From: Novosphingobium sp.
GTDB lineage: Bacteria; Pseudomonadota; Alphaproteobacteria; Sphingomonadales; Sphingomonadaceae
Assembly (NCBI RefSeq): GCF_030699305.1
Contig: NZ_JAUYNB010000008.1
Coordinates: forward strand, 62,001-126,000
Length of the DNA: 64,000 bases
Direction of reading: 5' to 3'
The position numbers and the translations under genes were made by a program. A model generated the notes under the pieces. It was not told the DNA's origin. It did no database searches and was given only the letters and a program-made list of their open reading frames with translations. Below, piece after piece: positions 18,679 through 28,116 of the stretch (within the stretch, counting starts at the first letter, position 1; each line of letters begins with the position of its first letter).

Positions 18679-20067
18679 TTACCTTGCCGATTGTCTGGAA
18701 TTGCTGGCGTCGGCCAGCGCCGTATAGGCTTTTACCGCATCACCGAACAGATCCGCGACCCGGCCGACGTCGGCGATCTTTTCCGGATCGGCGATCACGC
18801 CCATGTCCAGATTGTCGCCGCTGCGGCGCGAGGTGATGTTGAGAAACCGCCCGCTGCCGATGATCGGCACCGGAAAGTTGTGCCGCTGGCGATAACCGGC
18901 ATAGCTGCGCCCGCCCGCTGGGCCGGGCACGTTCGACAGCGAGATATTGCCCGGCAGAACGCGGCGGCCGCTCGCCATTCGCTCGGCAAACATCACCCGG
19001 CGATCACGCGCGCCAAACGGTTTTTCCAGCGCATCGAGCAGCGCTTCGTCGTGCCCGGTGCGGCGCATTTCAGCCGCCATGCTGGCCTGAACCGCGCGCA
19101 GTCGCTCCAGCGGATCAGCCAGATGCGTGGCCAGATGGGGATGCTGAGCCACGATCCGGTTGCCAAAGCTGCCGTGTTCAGCGCGGCGATAGGACCGCGC
19201 GGAATTGATCACCGGCGGAGCAGCAGGAAGATCGTCGATCTCGATCAGGTAGTCCCGCAGCGCGGTTCCCGCACAGGCCAGGAACAGATCGTTGATCGTC
19301 GCGCCGAGCGCCTTGGCGGCAGCCTTGAACCCGGCAAGCGGAACGCTGAGCGTGGTGTAGCTGCGCTGCGCCGAAGTGGGGCCGGACAGTTTCAGCACCG
19401 GCGTTTCAGCCCGTTCCCCGGCATAGGCTTCCAGTGCAGCCAGCGCGGCCTTGCGGGCGGCCGACTGGGCGTTTCGGGTGGCTTCCTCGGCCGTAAAGCG
19501 GGCCTGCGACAGCGCGCGCCATGCATCCGGCGCGGGCAGCACGGCAGCGGCGGTGCGCGGCGGCGGCGGCGGGGCTTCGTCGCTCAGCAGGCGCAGAACT
19601 TCCTGAAACCCGATCCCGTCGGCGACCGCGTGGTGCAGCTTGAAATAGACCGCCGCCGTCCCGCCGGGCAGGTGCGGAAAGACATAGGCCATGAACGGCG
19701 GTTGCGACAGATCAAGCCGGACAAGGTTGAGCCGGGCGACTTCGGCGCGAAGCGCAGCCACATCAGGAGTCGGCGCAGCGCTGGTCACCACATGGCGGTC
19801 CAGATCAGCGGTGGCAACGTCCGCCCAGACATCGGAATCGTAACCGTCCGGCGCTTGCACCAGCCGCGCCAGCAGCGGCGTTGCGGGCAGGCGCTGGGCC
19901 AGCTGATCCCGCAGCCGCGCCGCCAGCCCATCCTGCTCCGCCGCTGGCACCTCCAGCAAGATCAGCGCACCGACGTGCATCGGGGACGCATCGGTTTCCG
20001 ACAGGATCATGAAATGATCGTCGGGCCGCAGCCGGGTTACCCCCGGCACAAGATCAGCGCCTGCCAT
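18679..20067 (-). CDS. Wax ester synthase/diacylglycerol acyltransferase (WS/DGAT) family
   Basis: HHAVADG active-site motif; MHVGALILLE; ISNVPGP-like ISLSNVPGPAGG. Confidence 0.87.
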   Translation of the reverse strand: MAGADLVPGVTRLRPDDHFMILSETDASPMHVGALILLEVPAAEQDGLAARLRDQLAQRLPATPLLARLVQAPDGYDSDVWADVATADLDRHVVTSAAPTPDVAALRAEVARLNLVRLDLSQPPFMAYVFPHLPGGTAAVYFKLHHAVADGIGFQEVLRLLSDEAPPPPPRTAAAVLPAPDAWRALSQARFTAEEATRNAQSAARKAALAALEAYAGERAETPVLKLSGPTSAQRSYTTLSVPLAGFKAAAKALGATINDLFLACAGTALRDYLIEIDDLPAAPPVINSARSYRRAEHGSFGNRIVAQHPHLATHLADPLERLRAVQASMAAEMRRTGHDEALLDALEKPFGARDRRVMFAERMASGRRVLPGNISLSNVPGPAGGRSYAGYRQRHNFPVPIIGSGRFLNITSRRSGDNLDMGVIADPEKIADVGRVADLFGDAVKAYTALADASNSRQSAR

Positions 20068-20069
20068 CG

Positions 20070-21068
20070 CTACCAGCCCGCCAGATCGGCCGCGCGGGCG
20101 CGGTGCTCCGCCGGGCTGCCCAGCCACGCGCGGTTGAACGCTGCGCGGCGGAACCAGTAGTTCAGGCCATATTCCCACGTATAGCCAATCCCGCCATGCG
20201 CCGCGATGGCTGCGCGGGTGGAGCGGACATAGACATCGCACAGATGCGCCTTGGCCATCGCCGCGGCGCGCGGGGCGTCGTCCAGCGCGGCATCGTGGGC
20301 ATAGGCCGCATACCACACCAGCGCGCGGGCCGGTTCGGCATCCAGCGCCATCTGCGCCAGCTGATGCTTCAGGCCCTGAAACTGCCCGATCGGCTGGCCG
20401 AACTGTTCGCGCTCCTTGGCATAGGCCACCGAAATATCGGTGCAGTGCAGCGCGCCGCCGAGCGAATCCGCCGCAATCAGCACCAGCGCGGCATCGCAGA
20501 TTTGCGCGGCCATTGGATCGCCCGCCGCGAACAATTCGTGCCGAACCGCGCCGTCGAAGGTCACCCGCGACACCGGACGGCTGCGGTCGGTCGGCTTGAC
20601 CGGCTCGATGGTTACGCCCGCCCCGGCTTCGACCAGTGCCAGCCCGGTTTCGCGGCTGCCGACCAGGAACACCTGCGCGGCGCGCGCGCTTTGCACGTAA
20701 GGGCTGTTTCCCAGCGCCAGCGCGGCCACGGTCGTTGCGGCGACCAGCGCATCAAGGTGAGCGCGGGCTGCGGCATTGCCCGACCGCGCAACTGCCGCGA
20801 CAGTCAGCAATTGCCCGATCAGCGGCCCCGGCGCAGCCGCCTCGCCCGCCACTTCGCTGACCAGCGCGGCATCGAGCAGCCCCATGCCGCTGTCCGGCAG
20901 CAGAATGCCGCCCAGCCCCAGCGCCATCAGCGCGTTCCAGCTGGCGGGATCGAAATCGTCTGCGCCATCGGCGAATGTGTGCAGCCGGTCCATCGGCCAG
21001 CAATCGGCCAGGGTGCCGCGCACGGCAGCCTGAATGGCGGTCTGCTCTTCGGACAGGTGAAACCGCAT
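20070..21068 (-). CDS. Acyl-CoA dehydrogenase family protein (short)
   Basis: AKEREQFGQPIGQFQGLKHQLAQMA; AIAAHGGIGYTWEYGLNYWFRR. Confidence 0.9.
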   Translation of the reverse strand: MRFHLSEEQTAIQAAVRGTLADCWPMDRLHTFADGADDFDPASWNALMALGLGGILLPDSGMGLLDAALVSEVAGEAAAPGPLIGQLLTVAAVARSGNAAARAHLDALVAATTVAALALGNSPYVQSARAAQVFLVGSRETGLALVEAGAGVTIEPVKPTDRSRPVSRVTFDGAVRHELFAAGDPMAAQICDAALVLIAADSLGGALHCTDISVAYAKEREQFGQPIGQFQGLKHQLAQMALDAEPARALVWYAAYAHDAALDDAPRAAAMAKAHLCDVYVRSTRAAIAAHGGIGYTWEYGLNYWFRRAAFNRAWLGSPAEHRARAADLAGW

Positions 21069-21070
21069 GC

Positions 21071-22279
21071 CTACTTCTCCGCGCTCATCGCCAGATCACG
21101 CGGCAGGCCCAGCCCGCGTTCGCCGATAATGTTGCGCTGGATGTTCGTCGTGCCCCCGGCGATCGAATTGCCCAGGCTGCCCATGATCTGATCCATCCAC
21201 TTTTCCGGCCCGCGCGCCCCGCGCGGACCGCGTCCGCCCGCACCCGCCGGTTCGATAAAGGCATGTTCACCGATCAGGTCCTGCGCCAGCTGGGCCATTT
21301 CGTGCCCGATCTCGGTCAGGTAAAGCTTCATCATCAGCTGCACCGATCCGGCGTCCTCACCCGCCGCCGCGCAGGAAAACAGACGAAAGCTGGTATAGCG
21401 GTGCGACTGCACAAAGCCTTCGATCCGGACCAGCGAATCGCGCACCTGCGGATCACCGATCCGGCCGGTTTCCTGCGCCAGTTCGACCAGTTTCTTGAAC
21501 TGGTTGCCCAGCCCGTCCGCGCTGCCGATGCTGGCGCGTTCGTGCTTCAGCGTGGTCCGGCTGACATACCAGCCCTGCCCGCGTGCCCCGACCTGCCAGC
21601 TGACCGGCGTCTCGGCGTTGTCGAAGAAGTATTCGCAGAACGTATTCGCGCCTTCCTCACCCGTCATCTGGCGGATCGGACGGCGGGTAATGCCGGGCTG
21701 GTCCAGATCGATCAGCAGATAAGTAATGCCATCGTGCTTGGCCGCATCGGGTTCGGTCCGCACCAGCATGAACATATGCGTGGATTGCATACCCTGGCTG
21801 GTCCAGATCTTCTGGCCGTTGATGATCCACCGGGTGCCGTCGGCCGAAAGTTCGCCCTTGGTCCGGACCGAGGCGAGGTCAGAGCCGGAACCGGGTTCGG
21901 AATAACCCTGCCCCCAGATGTAGTCGCCCTCGACCGTTGCCCGGATGAACAGCTCGCGCTGCTCGTCCGTGCCTTTTTCCAGCAAGGTCGGGACGGTCAT
22001 GTTCATGCCGTTGCCGCCGACTTCCATCGGCGCGCGGGCGCGGCCAAATTCCTCGCGGATGACTTGCGCGCGGATCACGTCGACCGGCTGCTCCGACCCG
22101 CCGTAGCGCTTCGGGATCGAACGGTAGAGGTAGCCGCGATCGGTCGCGTTGCGGCGAAACGTGCGGATGAATTCTTTCAGGTCGCCGCCGCGCCGCTCAC
22201 CGGGCTGCCAGCTGTCCACCAGGAAGCGGCGCACTTCTGCGCGAAAGGCTTCAGCCTCTGCTCCATAGCTCAGGTCCAT
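21071..22279 (-). CDS. Acyl-CoA dehydrogenase family protein
   Basis: GQGYSEPGSGSDLASVRTKGE; INGQKIWTS; NSIAGGTTNIQRNIIGERGLGLPRD. Confidence 0.93.
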   Translation of the reverse strand: MDLSYGAEAEAFRAEVRRFLVDSWQPGERRGGDLKEFIRTFRRNATDRGYLYRSIPKRYGGSEQPVDVIRAQVIREEFGRARAPMEVGGNGMNMTVPTLLEKGTDEQRELFIRATVEGDYIWGQGYSEPGSGSDLASVRTKGELSADGTRWIINGQKIWTSQGMQSTHMFMLVRTEPDAAKHDGITYLLIDLDQPGITRRPIRQMTGEEGANTFCEYFFDNAETPVSWQVGARGQGWYVSRTTLKHERASIGSADGLGNQFKKLVELAQETGRIGDPQVRDSLVRIEGFVQSHRYTSFRLFSCAAAGEDAGSVQLMMKLYLTEIGHEMAQLAQDLIGEHAFIEPAGAGGRGPRGARGPEKWMDQIMGSLGNSIAGGTTNIQRNIIGERGLGLPRDLAMSAEK

Positions 22280-22332
22280 TGCGATTCCTCTTGCGATGCG
22301 CCATTTGCACAGCGCAGGCTCCTATGCCTTAC

Positions 22333-22351
22333 TTGTATCACTAGGTCAAAC
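22333..22351. promoter_or_regulatory. Operator-like site 7 (TTGTATCACTAGGTCAAAC)
   Basis: Shared motif; divergent intergenic region 22280-22368. Confidence 0.6.
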
Positions 22352-22368
22352 ATCTCAAAGCGAATCCC

Positions 22369-23193
22369 ATGACAGCAACCGAACCTTCCCCGCACCCGTT
22401 CCCGCCCTGCTATTATCAGCGCGACGGTGATCTCCATCGGCCGACCGCCCTTGCCCGCAGCCCGTGGGATTCCAAGGCCATCGCTGGCGGCCCGGTCAGC
22501 GCGCTGCTGGCCTGCGGGGCCGAGGATGCGGCGCTGGATGCGGACTTCGAGATTGCCCGCTTCTCGGTCGATATTTTCGGCAAAGTCCCGAACCAGCCGC
22601 TGACCATGGCGACGCAGGTGCTGCGCGATGGCCGCCAGACCAAACTGCACTGCGTGACCCTGCTGGCCGATGGCCGGCCCGTGGCGCAGGCGCACATCCT
22701 GCGCGTGCGGCGGATCGAAACGCCCGCATTCCCGGCGCCGCACGATTACCCGGCCCCGGAAACCGTGCCGGTTACCGAAGGCCCGCGCAGCGCGCGGATG
22801 GCCGGTGCCATCAGCCTGCGGCGTGTGCTGGGCGGTCCGGGGGATCCGGGGCGCGGTGTGGCGTGGCTGTCGATGGAGGGAGAAGTGATCGCCGGGCAAC
22901 CATCGTCGAACTTTGCCAAGGCCTGCCTGTTCGCCGATTTCGGCAACGGCTTTGGCAACGCCACCGATGCGGGCGAATGGAGCTATGCCAACCTCGACAT
23001 CACAATCCAGTTCCTGCGGATGCCGGTGGGCGACTGGTTCCTGCTGGATGCCGAAACCCACATGGCCGGCAACGGCCACGGCACCGCCCGCAACGTATTT
23101 GCCGATGAACAGGGCGTCTATGCCCGCGGGTTCCAGACGATCTTCGTCGCGCCCGGGCACTTGTCCGAAAGCGTGCCGCGCCCGCCCGCTTGA
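22369..23193 (+). CDS. Acyl-CoA thioesterase family protein
   Basis: Double-hotdog thioesterase pattern: GGPVSALLACGAED..., WSYANLDITIQFLR. Confidence 0.8.
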   Translation: MTATEPSPHPFPPCYYQRDGDLHRPTALARSPWDSKAIAGGPVSALLACGAEDAALDADFEIARFSVDIFGKVPNQPLTMATQVLRDGRQTKLHCVTLLADGRPVAQAHILRVRRIETPAFPAPHDYPAPETVPVTEGPRSARMAGAISLRRVLGGPGDPGRGVAWLSMEGEVIAGQPSSNFAKACLFADFGNGFGNATDAGEWSYANLDITIQFLRMPVGDWFLLDAETHMAGNGHGTARNVFADEQGVYARGFQTIFVAPGHLSESVPRPPA

Positions 23194-23195
23194 AA

Positions 23196-23984
23196 TCAGC
23201 CTTTCGGCTTGTTTGTTTCCCGCCAGATCATCGCCGTCGCCTGCGTCGACAGGCCCATGTTCAGCGCTTCGGCATCGAATTGTGCTTCGAACGACCAGTC
23301 CTCGGCGTTGTTGAGGTTCTGCTTCATATAGCGGAAGCCCATGCGCGGGCCATCGGCCAACCGGTGTGCGGCTGTCAACGTTTCATCGCGCAGCACGGCA
23401 TCATCGAACAGGCGGGTGTAAAGCCCCTTGGCAAAGGCTTCCTCGGCAGAGAGCTTTTCGCCCAGCAGGAACAGTTCGCGCGCCACGCCCGTGCCGACGA
23501 TCTTGGTCCAGAACCAGGTCGATCCGAAATCCCCGCCCGCCCCGATCCGGTCGAACGCCGTCAGGAAACTGGCCGAGCGCCCGGCAAACCGCAGGTCGCA
23601 GGCCCCGGCAATGCCGATCCCCGCACCGGCCACCGGGCCGTTGACCATTGCGATGGTCGGCTTGCCCATTTCGTGCAGCAACCGCGATGTTTCCATGAAC
23701 CCGCGCAGCCGGGCAAAGCCTTGCTCGGCCCGGCTGCCGGATTCGGGATTGGCCGGAACGACGGCCTTGTCCGCCCCGCCCTCTTTCAGGTCGCCCCCGG
23801 CGCAAAAGCCGCGGCCTGCGCCGGTGACCACGACGCAGCCCACGGATGGGTCGCGCGCGGCATCGGCGCAGGCATCGGCCAGCTGGGCCATGATCGAGCC
23901 GGTCAACGCGTTCAGCCGGTCAGGGCGATTCAGCGTGATGATCCGCACCCCGCCCGAATTCTCAAGTCGCACTTCGTCAGTCAT
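23196..23984 (-). CDS. Enoyl-CoA hydratase/isomerase
   Basis: LNRPDRLNALTGSI, VVVTGAGRGFCAGGDL, GPVAGAGIGIAGACDLRFA. Confidence 0.92.
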   Translation of the reverse strand: MTDEVRLENSGGVRIITLNRPDRLNALTGSIMAQLADACADAARDPSVGCVVVTGAGRGFCAGGDLKEGGADKAVVPANPESGSRAEQGFARLRGFMETSRLLHEMGKPTIAMVNGPVAGAGIGIAGACDLRFAGRSASFLTAFDRIGAGGDFGSTWFWTKIVGTGVARELFLLGEKLSAEEAFAKGLYTRLFDDAVLRDETLTAAHRLADGPRMGFRYMKQNLNNAEDWSFEAQFDAEALNMGLSTQATAMIWRETNKPKG

Positions 23985-24035
23985 GCAGCATTCCCGTTGT
24001 TGTCGCCCAGTTGGTTCGCGGCATTGCCGGGAGGC

Positions 24036-25334
24036 TTACTTGCCCCCCAGTTCCCAGTGCCGGGCCATCATCTGCGCGGCCTTGTGCGCCAGATCACGCG
24101 GGACGTCCCGATACATCGGCAGCGGGTTCGCCTTGGACGGCAGCGCGATGGTGGCGGTCGCCCGGACCGATTCCTCACCGCGCTGGTTGACGAACTTCAC
24201 CGCGACATCGACCAGATTCTGCCCGTCTTCCGTCCGCTTGGCCAGCACTTCGCCGGTCACCATCTGGACGTCACCCATATAGTTGAACTTACGGATTTCG
24301 TCATGGACATGCAGGATGATGGCGTCGTCGCCGCACCAGTCGCTAAGGTACTGATACAGATAGTTTTCGCGCATTACCCCATAGTCATATGCCATCGGAT
24401 TGCCGATCGCCTGCGCCCACTTCGGATCCCAGTGCAGCCGCTGCGCCACGTCGGGGATACCGTGTTCGTTCTTGACGTAGAATGCCGGAATCCGCTGGCG
24501 GTTCTTGTGTGCCAGCCGGTTGGCGGTGGGTGCATAGGGGACGAAGCCGTAACCGCCCGCGTGGAAGCAGATGACGTCGGTCACGGTCAGCGGGCCCTTG
24601 GCCTGCTTGCCCAGGGTATCGCCCTTTTCGACGTCTTCAAACCAGCGCTTGTTCGCACCCTGCACCTGTTCACCGGCATAGACCGCTTCAATCGCGGCAA
24701 ATTCCTCGTCGGTATAGCTGGCCGGCTGGATCGACAGGTTCTTGCCCTTTTTCGCGGCTGTCTTGCGCTCGGTCAGCACGCGCAGGATGCGGTAAACCGC
24801 CACCACTTCGCCGCGCTGGTTGACCTTCACATCGCGGCGGACCGTAATCACCGATCGGCCGGCGAATTCGGACGCTTTCACTTCGCAGGTTTCATCACCG
24901 TTAAAGCTGTAGATCGTGTCGCCGGGGCGGACCGGGCGGTAGAAGTCCCAGGTCGACCCTGACACGAACACGTGAATGCCCTTGAACAGCGACTTGCGCA
25001 GGCGCTTGATCTCGTCCGGCACCGGATCGCCCAGCATCGGCCGGTTGATCACTCCGGTCATCATGCCTGGTGCAACAATTCCGCCCCAGCGGGTCTTTCG
25101 GGCATAGTCCGGATCGGTGAACAGCGGATTGTCATCGCCGCAGCCATGCGCAAAATTGCGGATGTTATCTTCGGTTGCGACCTGGATATACTCGCGCGTC
25201 CTGGCCGCCTGATCAAACCCCAGCAGCGCACGCTGCCGTTCGATGTCCTCGTCCGTGATCGAATAATCGACCGCTTTCTGCCACTCATCGCTTTGCAGGA
25301 TATCCGCTTTCGGGGCGGTGGGCACTTCCGACAT
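24036..25334 (-). CDS. Double-hotdog MaoC/FAS1-type dehydratase
   Basis: NIRNFAHGCGDDNPLFTDPDYA; ITVRRDVKVNQRGEVVAVYRIL; second hotdog at the C-terminus. Confidence 0.82.
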   Translation of the reverse strand: MSEVPTAPKADILQSDEWQKAVDYSITDEDIERQRALLGFDQAARTREYIQVATEDNIRNFAHGCGDDNPLFTDPDYARKTRWGGIVAPGMMTGVINRPMLGDPVPDEIKRLRKSLFKGIHVFVSGSTWDFYRPVRPGDTIYSFNGDETCEVKASEFAGRSVITVRRDVKVNQRGEVVAVYRILRVLTERKTAAKKGKNLSIQPASYTDEEFAAIEAVYAGEQVQGANKRWFEDVEKGDTLGKQAKGPLTVTDVICFHAGGYGFVPYAPTANRLAHKNRQRIPAFYVKNEHGIPDVAQRLHWDPKWAQAIGNPMAYDYGVMRENYLYQYLSDWCGDDAIILHVHDEIRKFNYMGDVQMVTGEVLAKRTEDGQNLVDVAVKFVNQRGEESVRATATIALPSKANPLPMYRDVPRDLAHKAAQMMARHWELGGK

Positions 25335-25355
25335 TCATTCTCTCCTTGATCCGAG

Positions 25356-25374
25356 TTGTATAACTAGGTAATAG
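25356..25374. promoter_or_regulatory. Operator-like site 5 (TTGTATAACTAGGTAATAG)
   Basis: Shared motif; divergent intergenic region 25335-25404; contains a TNGTNNNACNA match. Confidence 0.75.
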
Positions 25375-25404
25375 AAGCTCGCGTTACAGGCAAGGGATTA
25401 AAGG

Positions 25405-26895
25405 ATGACCGGAGTAAGGCGGATCAGCGACGCGCTGAAGGTGCGGGCACAGCACCAGCACGGCGAGATTGCGCACGATGGGGTCAACCGGAAAATCACG
25501 TATGCCGAATGGGACCGCGAAGCCGATGAAATCGGCGGCGGACTGGCGGCGGCAGGACTGGTTCCGGGGGACCGCGTGTTCCTGCCGATCAGCAATGCCC
25601 ATGCCGTGGAAATGGCCATCGCCGTGTTTGCCGTATTCCGCGCGGGCGGGATCGCCTGCCCGATCAACACGCGCCTCAGCCCCAAGGAAATCGCCGACTT
25701 CGCCGAACTGACCACCCCGCGCTGGTGCATCACCGATGTTCCGGACGTGGTGAAGGACCTGACCCTGGACGGCAGCTGGACGGTGGACGCGATGCCGCGC
25801 GAACTGGCTGCGTTGCCCGATCAGGCCAGTCTTGATCCCAGCGCAGACGCCGAAATCCTGGGCACCAGCGGCACCACCGGCAAGATCAAGGGCGTCGTCG
25901 TGACGCATCCCGATCTGATGAAGGGCGTGACCGGCACCAACATGGACCGGTCGCGCTCCACGCTCAGCGCCTTGCCGCTGACCGGTTCGGGCGGGAACCT
26001 TGGCATTGTCATGCTGCCCGCGCGCGGCGGGGCAACCGCGATTACCCAGCCGAAATTTGATCCCAAGGGGTTCCTCGAACTGGTCAAGGATCGAAGGCCA
26101 AACCTGGTCTATCTGGTTCCCACGATGCTGCGACTGTTGCTCGATCACCCCGACGCGGCGAACTATGATTTTGCGGGCGTGAGGTACCTGATGACCGGCA
26201 CTGCACCGTTGCCGCACGATTCGGTCAAGCGCGCCGCCGCGCTGTGGCCGCACCTGCGCATCCGCAACAGCTATGGCATGTCCGAAGGCGGAATTGGCAT
26301 GGGCACCACCAGCCAGAAGCAAGTGCTCAAGCCCGGCTGCGTCGGCAGGATGCCCGATCACATGCAACTGCGTGATGAAGCCGGAAACGTCGTGACCCAG
26401 CCCGGCGTGGTCGCTGAAATCTTTGGCTTCCAGGCCCATCCGCGCCGTTACTGGAACGATCCGGACGCAACCGCCGCCAGCTTCGTCGGCGGCTGGACCC
26501 GGACCGGCGATCTTGGCTACGTCGATCAGGACGGCGATCTGATCATGGCCGGCCGGTCAAAGGAACTGATCATCCGCGGCGGGTACAATATCACCCCGCT
26601 GGAGATTGAAACCGCGCTGTACCTGCACCCGGCCGTCCAGCAAGCGGCCGTGGTGGGCGTGGAGCATGACGTGCTGGGCGAGGATATTGCTGCGGCCGTG
26701 ACTTTACGCCGCGGCCAGTCCGCCACCCCGGACGAGATCATCGCCTTCTGCCGCAAGCATCTGGCCGACAACAAGGTGCCGCGCACGTTGCTGGTGCTGG
26801 ATGAAATGCCGCTGAACCCCAACGGCAAGATCCTGAAAAAGGAACTGGTCGCCCCGCTGACCGCCGCCGCCAAGGCGCGCCGCCGGGCGGCCTGA
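25405..26895 (+). CDS. AMP-dependent acyl-CoA synthetase/ligase
   Basis: GTSGTTGKIKGVVVTH, NSYGMSEGG, RTGDLGYVDQDGDLIMAGRSKELIIRGGYNI. Confidence 0.93.
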   Translation: MTGVRRISDALKVRAQHQHGEIAHDGVNRKITYAEWDREADEIGGGLAAAGLVPGDRVFLPISNAHAVEMAIAVFAVFRAGGIACPINTRLSPKEIADFAELTTPRWCITDVPDVVKDLTLDGSWTVDAMPRELAALPDQASLDPSADAEILGTSGTTGKIKGVVVTHPDLMKGVTGTNMDRSRSTLSALPLTGSGGNLGIVMLPARGGATAITQPKFDPKGFLELVKDRRPNLVYLVPTMLRLLLDHPDAANYDFAGVRYLMTGTAPLPHDSVKRAAALWPHLRIRNSYGMSEGGIGMGTTSQKQVLKPGCVGRMPDHMQLRDEAGNVVTQPGVVAEIFGFQAHPRRYWNDPDATAASFVGGWTRTGDLGYVDQDGDLIMAGRSKELIIRGGYNITPLEIETALYLHPAVQQAAVVGVEHDVLGEDIAAAVTLRRGQSATPDEIIAFCRKHLADNKVPRTLLVLDEMPLNPNGKILKKELVAPLTAAAKARRRAA

Positions 26896-26903
26896 GGTCG
26901 CCG

Positions 26904-28115
26904 CTACCGCAGCTGTTCGAACGGCACGTCCTTGTCCATCCGGATGTCGCCCGGCATGCCCAGCACGCGTTCGGCGATCTGGTTTTTCAGCACTTCGTCC
27001 GCGCCGCCCGCGATCCGCATCACGGTGGACCAGATGTAATCATGCTGGATCTCGCGCGTCTGGGCATCGTCCGCATCAGGGGCGATGGCATCCAGCCCGC
27101 GCAGTTCCAGCGCCAGCCCGCTCGTCCGCTGGAGGCGGCTGGCATAGGCCAGCTTGACCATCCCCGCCAGCGCACCGGGGTTTTCGCCCCGGCTGACCAT
27201 CGTGCGCAGCCGCGCTTCGAAATACTTGCTGCCCTGTTCCTCGGCCAGCGCCTGCGCCAGTGCGAGCCGCACGCTGCTGCTGTCGAGCGCCGTGCCGCCA
27301 TCCGCACCGGGCGTCCGCGCCGCGTAATCGAGCAGCGGCGTGACGGTTGACTTGTGGCTGCCACTGCCCAGCCGTTCGCCCATCAGCACGGTCATGCAGC
27401 AGGCCCAGCCCTCACCCACCGCGCCAACGCGGTTGGCATCGGGGATGCGGACATCGGTCATGAAGGTTTCGTTGAAGTCCGACGCGCCGGAAATCTGCCG
27501 GATCGGGTGGATCTCCACGCCGGGGGACTTCATGTCGACCACGAAGAACGTCAGCCCCTTGTGCTTGGGCACAGTCGGATCGGTGCGGACCACCAGAATG
27601 CCCCAGTCGCTGCGGTGCGCCCAGCTGGACCAGACCTTTTGCCCGTTGACCACCCAGTCATCGCCATCACGCACCGCCTTGGTCCGCAAGTTGGCAAGGT
27701 CCGATCCGGCGGACGGTTCGGAGAACAGCTGGCACCAGGTCAGATCACCTTTCAGCGTTGCTTCGATGAACTGGGCTTTCTGGGCATCATTGCCGTGCCT
27801 GGCGATAACGTTGATCGCCATGCCCAGCCCGATACCGATGTACGGCCCCTTGGGCAGGGTATAGCGCGATTCTTCCTCGGCAAAGACCACCGCCTCGATC
27901 ACGGTCCCGCCGCGTCCGCCCAGCGCCTTGGGGAAGGTGATCCCGGCATAGCCGCCGTCATAAACGGCGCGCTGCCACGCGCGGCCCAGCCGGACCTCCT
28001 CGGCATCGTCAAGCGTCACCCCTTGCTGAACGACATGCGCGGGGGCGGTTGCGGCCAGCCATGCGCGCACTTCGGCGCGGAAGGCGGCTTCCTGGGGGGT
28101 ATCGTTGAAATCCAT
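26904..28115 (-). CDS. Acyl-CoA dehydrogenase family protein
   Basis: CQLFSEPSAGSDLANLRTKA; VNGQKVWSSWA. Confidence 0.93.
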   Translation of the reverse strand: MDFNDTPQEAAFRAEVRAWLAATAPAHVVQQGVTLDDAEEVRLGRAWQRAVYDGGYAGITFPKALGGRGGTVIEAVVFAEEESRYTLPKGPYIGIGLGMAINVIARHGNDAQKAQFIEATLKGDLTWCQLFSEPSAGSDLANLRTKAVRDGDDWVVNGQKVWSSWAHRSDWGILVVRTDPTVPKHKGLTFFVVDMKSPGVEIHPIRQISGASDFNETFMTDVRIPDANRVGAVGEGWACCMTVLMGERLGSGSHKSTVTPLLDYAARTPGADGGTALDSSSVRLALAQALAEEQGSKYFEARLRTMVSRGENPGALAGMVKLAYASRLQRTSGLALELRGLDAIAPDADDAQTREIQHDYIWSTVMRIAGGADEVLKNQIAERVLGMPGDIRMDKDVPFEQLR

Positions 28116-28116
28116 G

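Noticed and set aside
18286-20160. 624-aa plus-strand ORF
   Set aside because: Antisense to the WS/DGAT gene with intact HHxxxDG; no motifs of its own.
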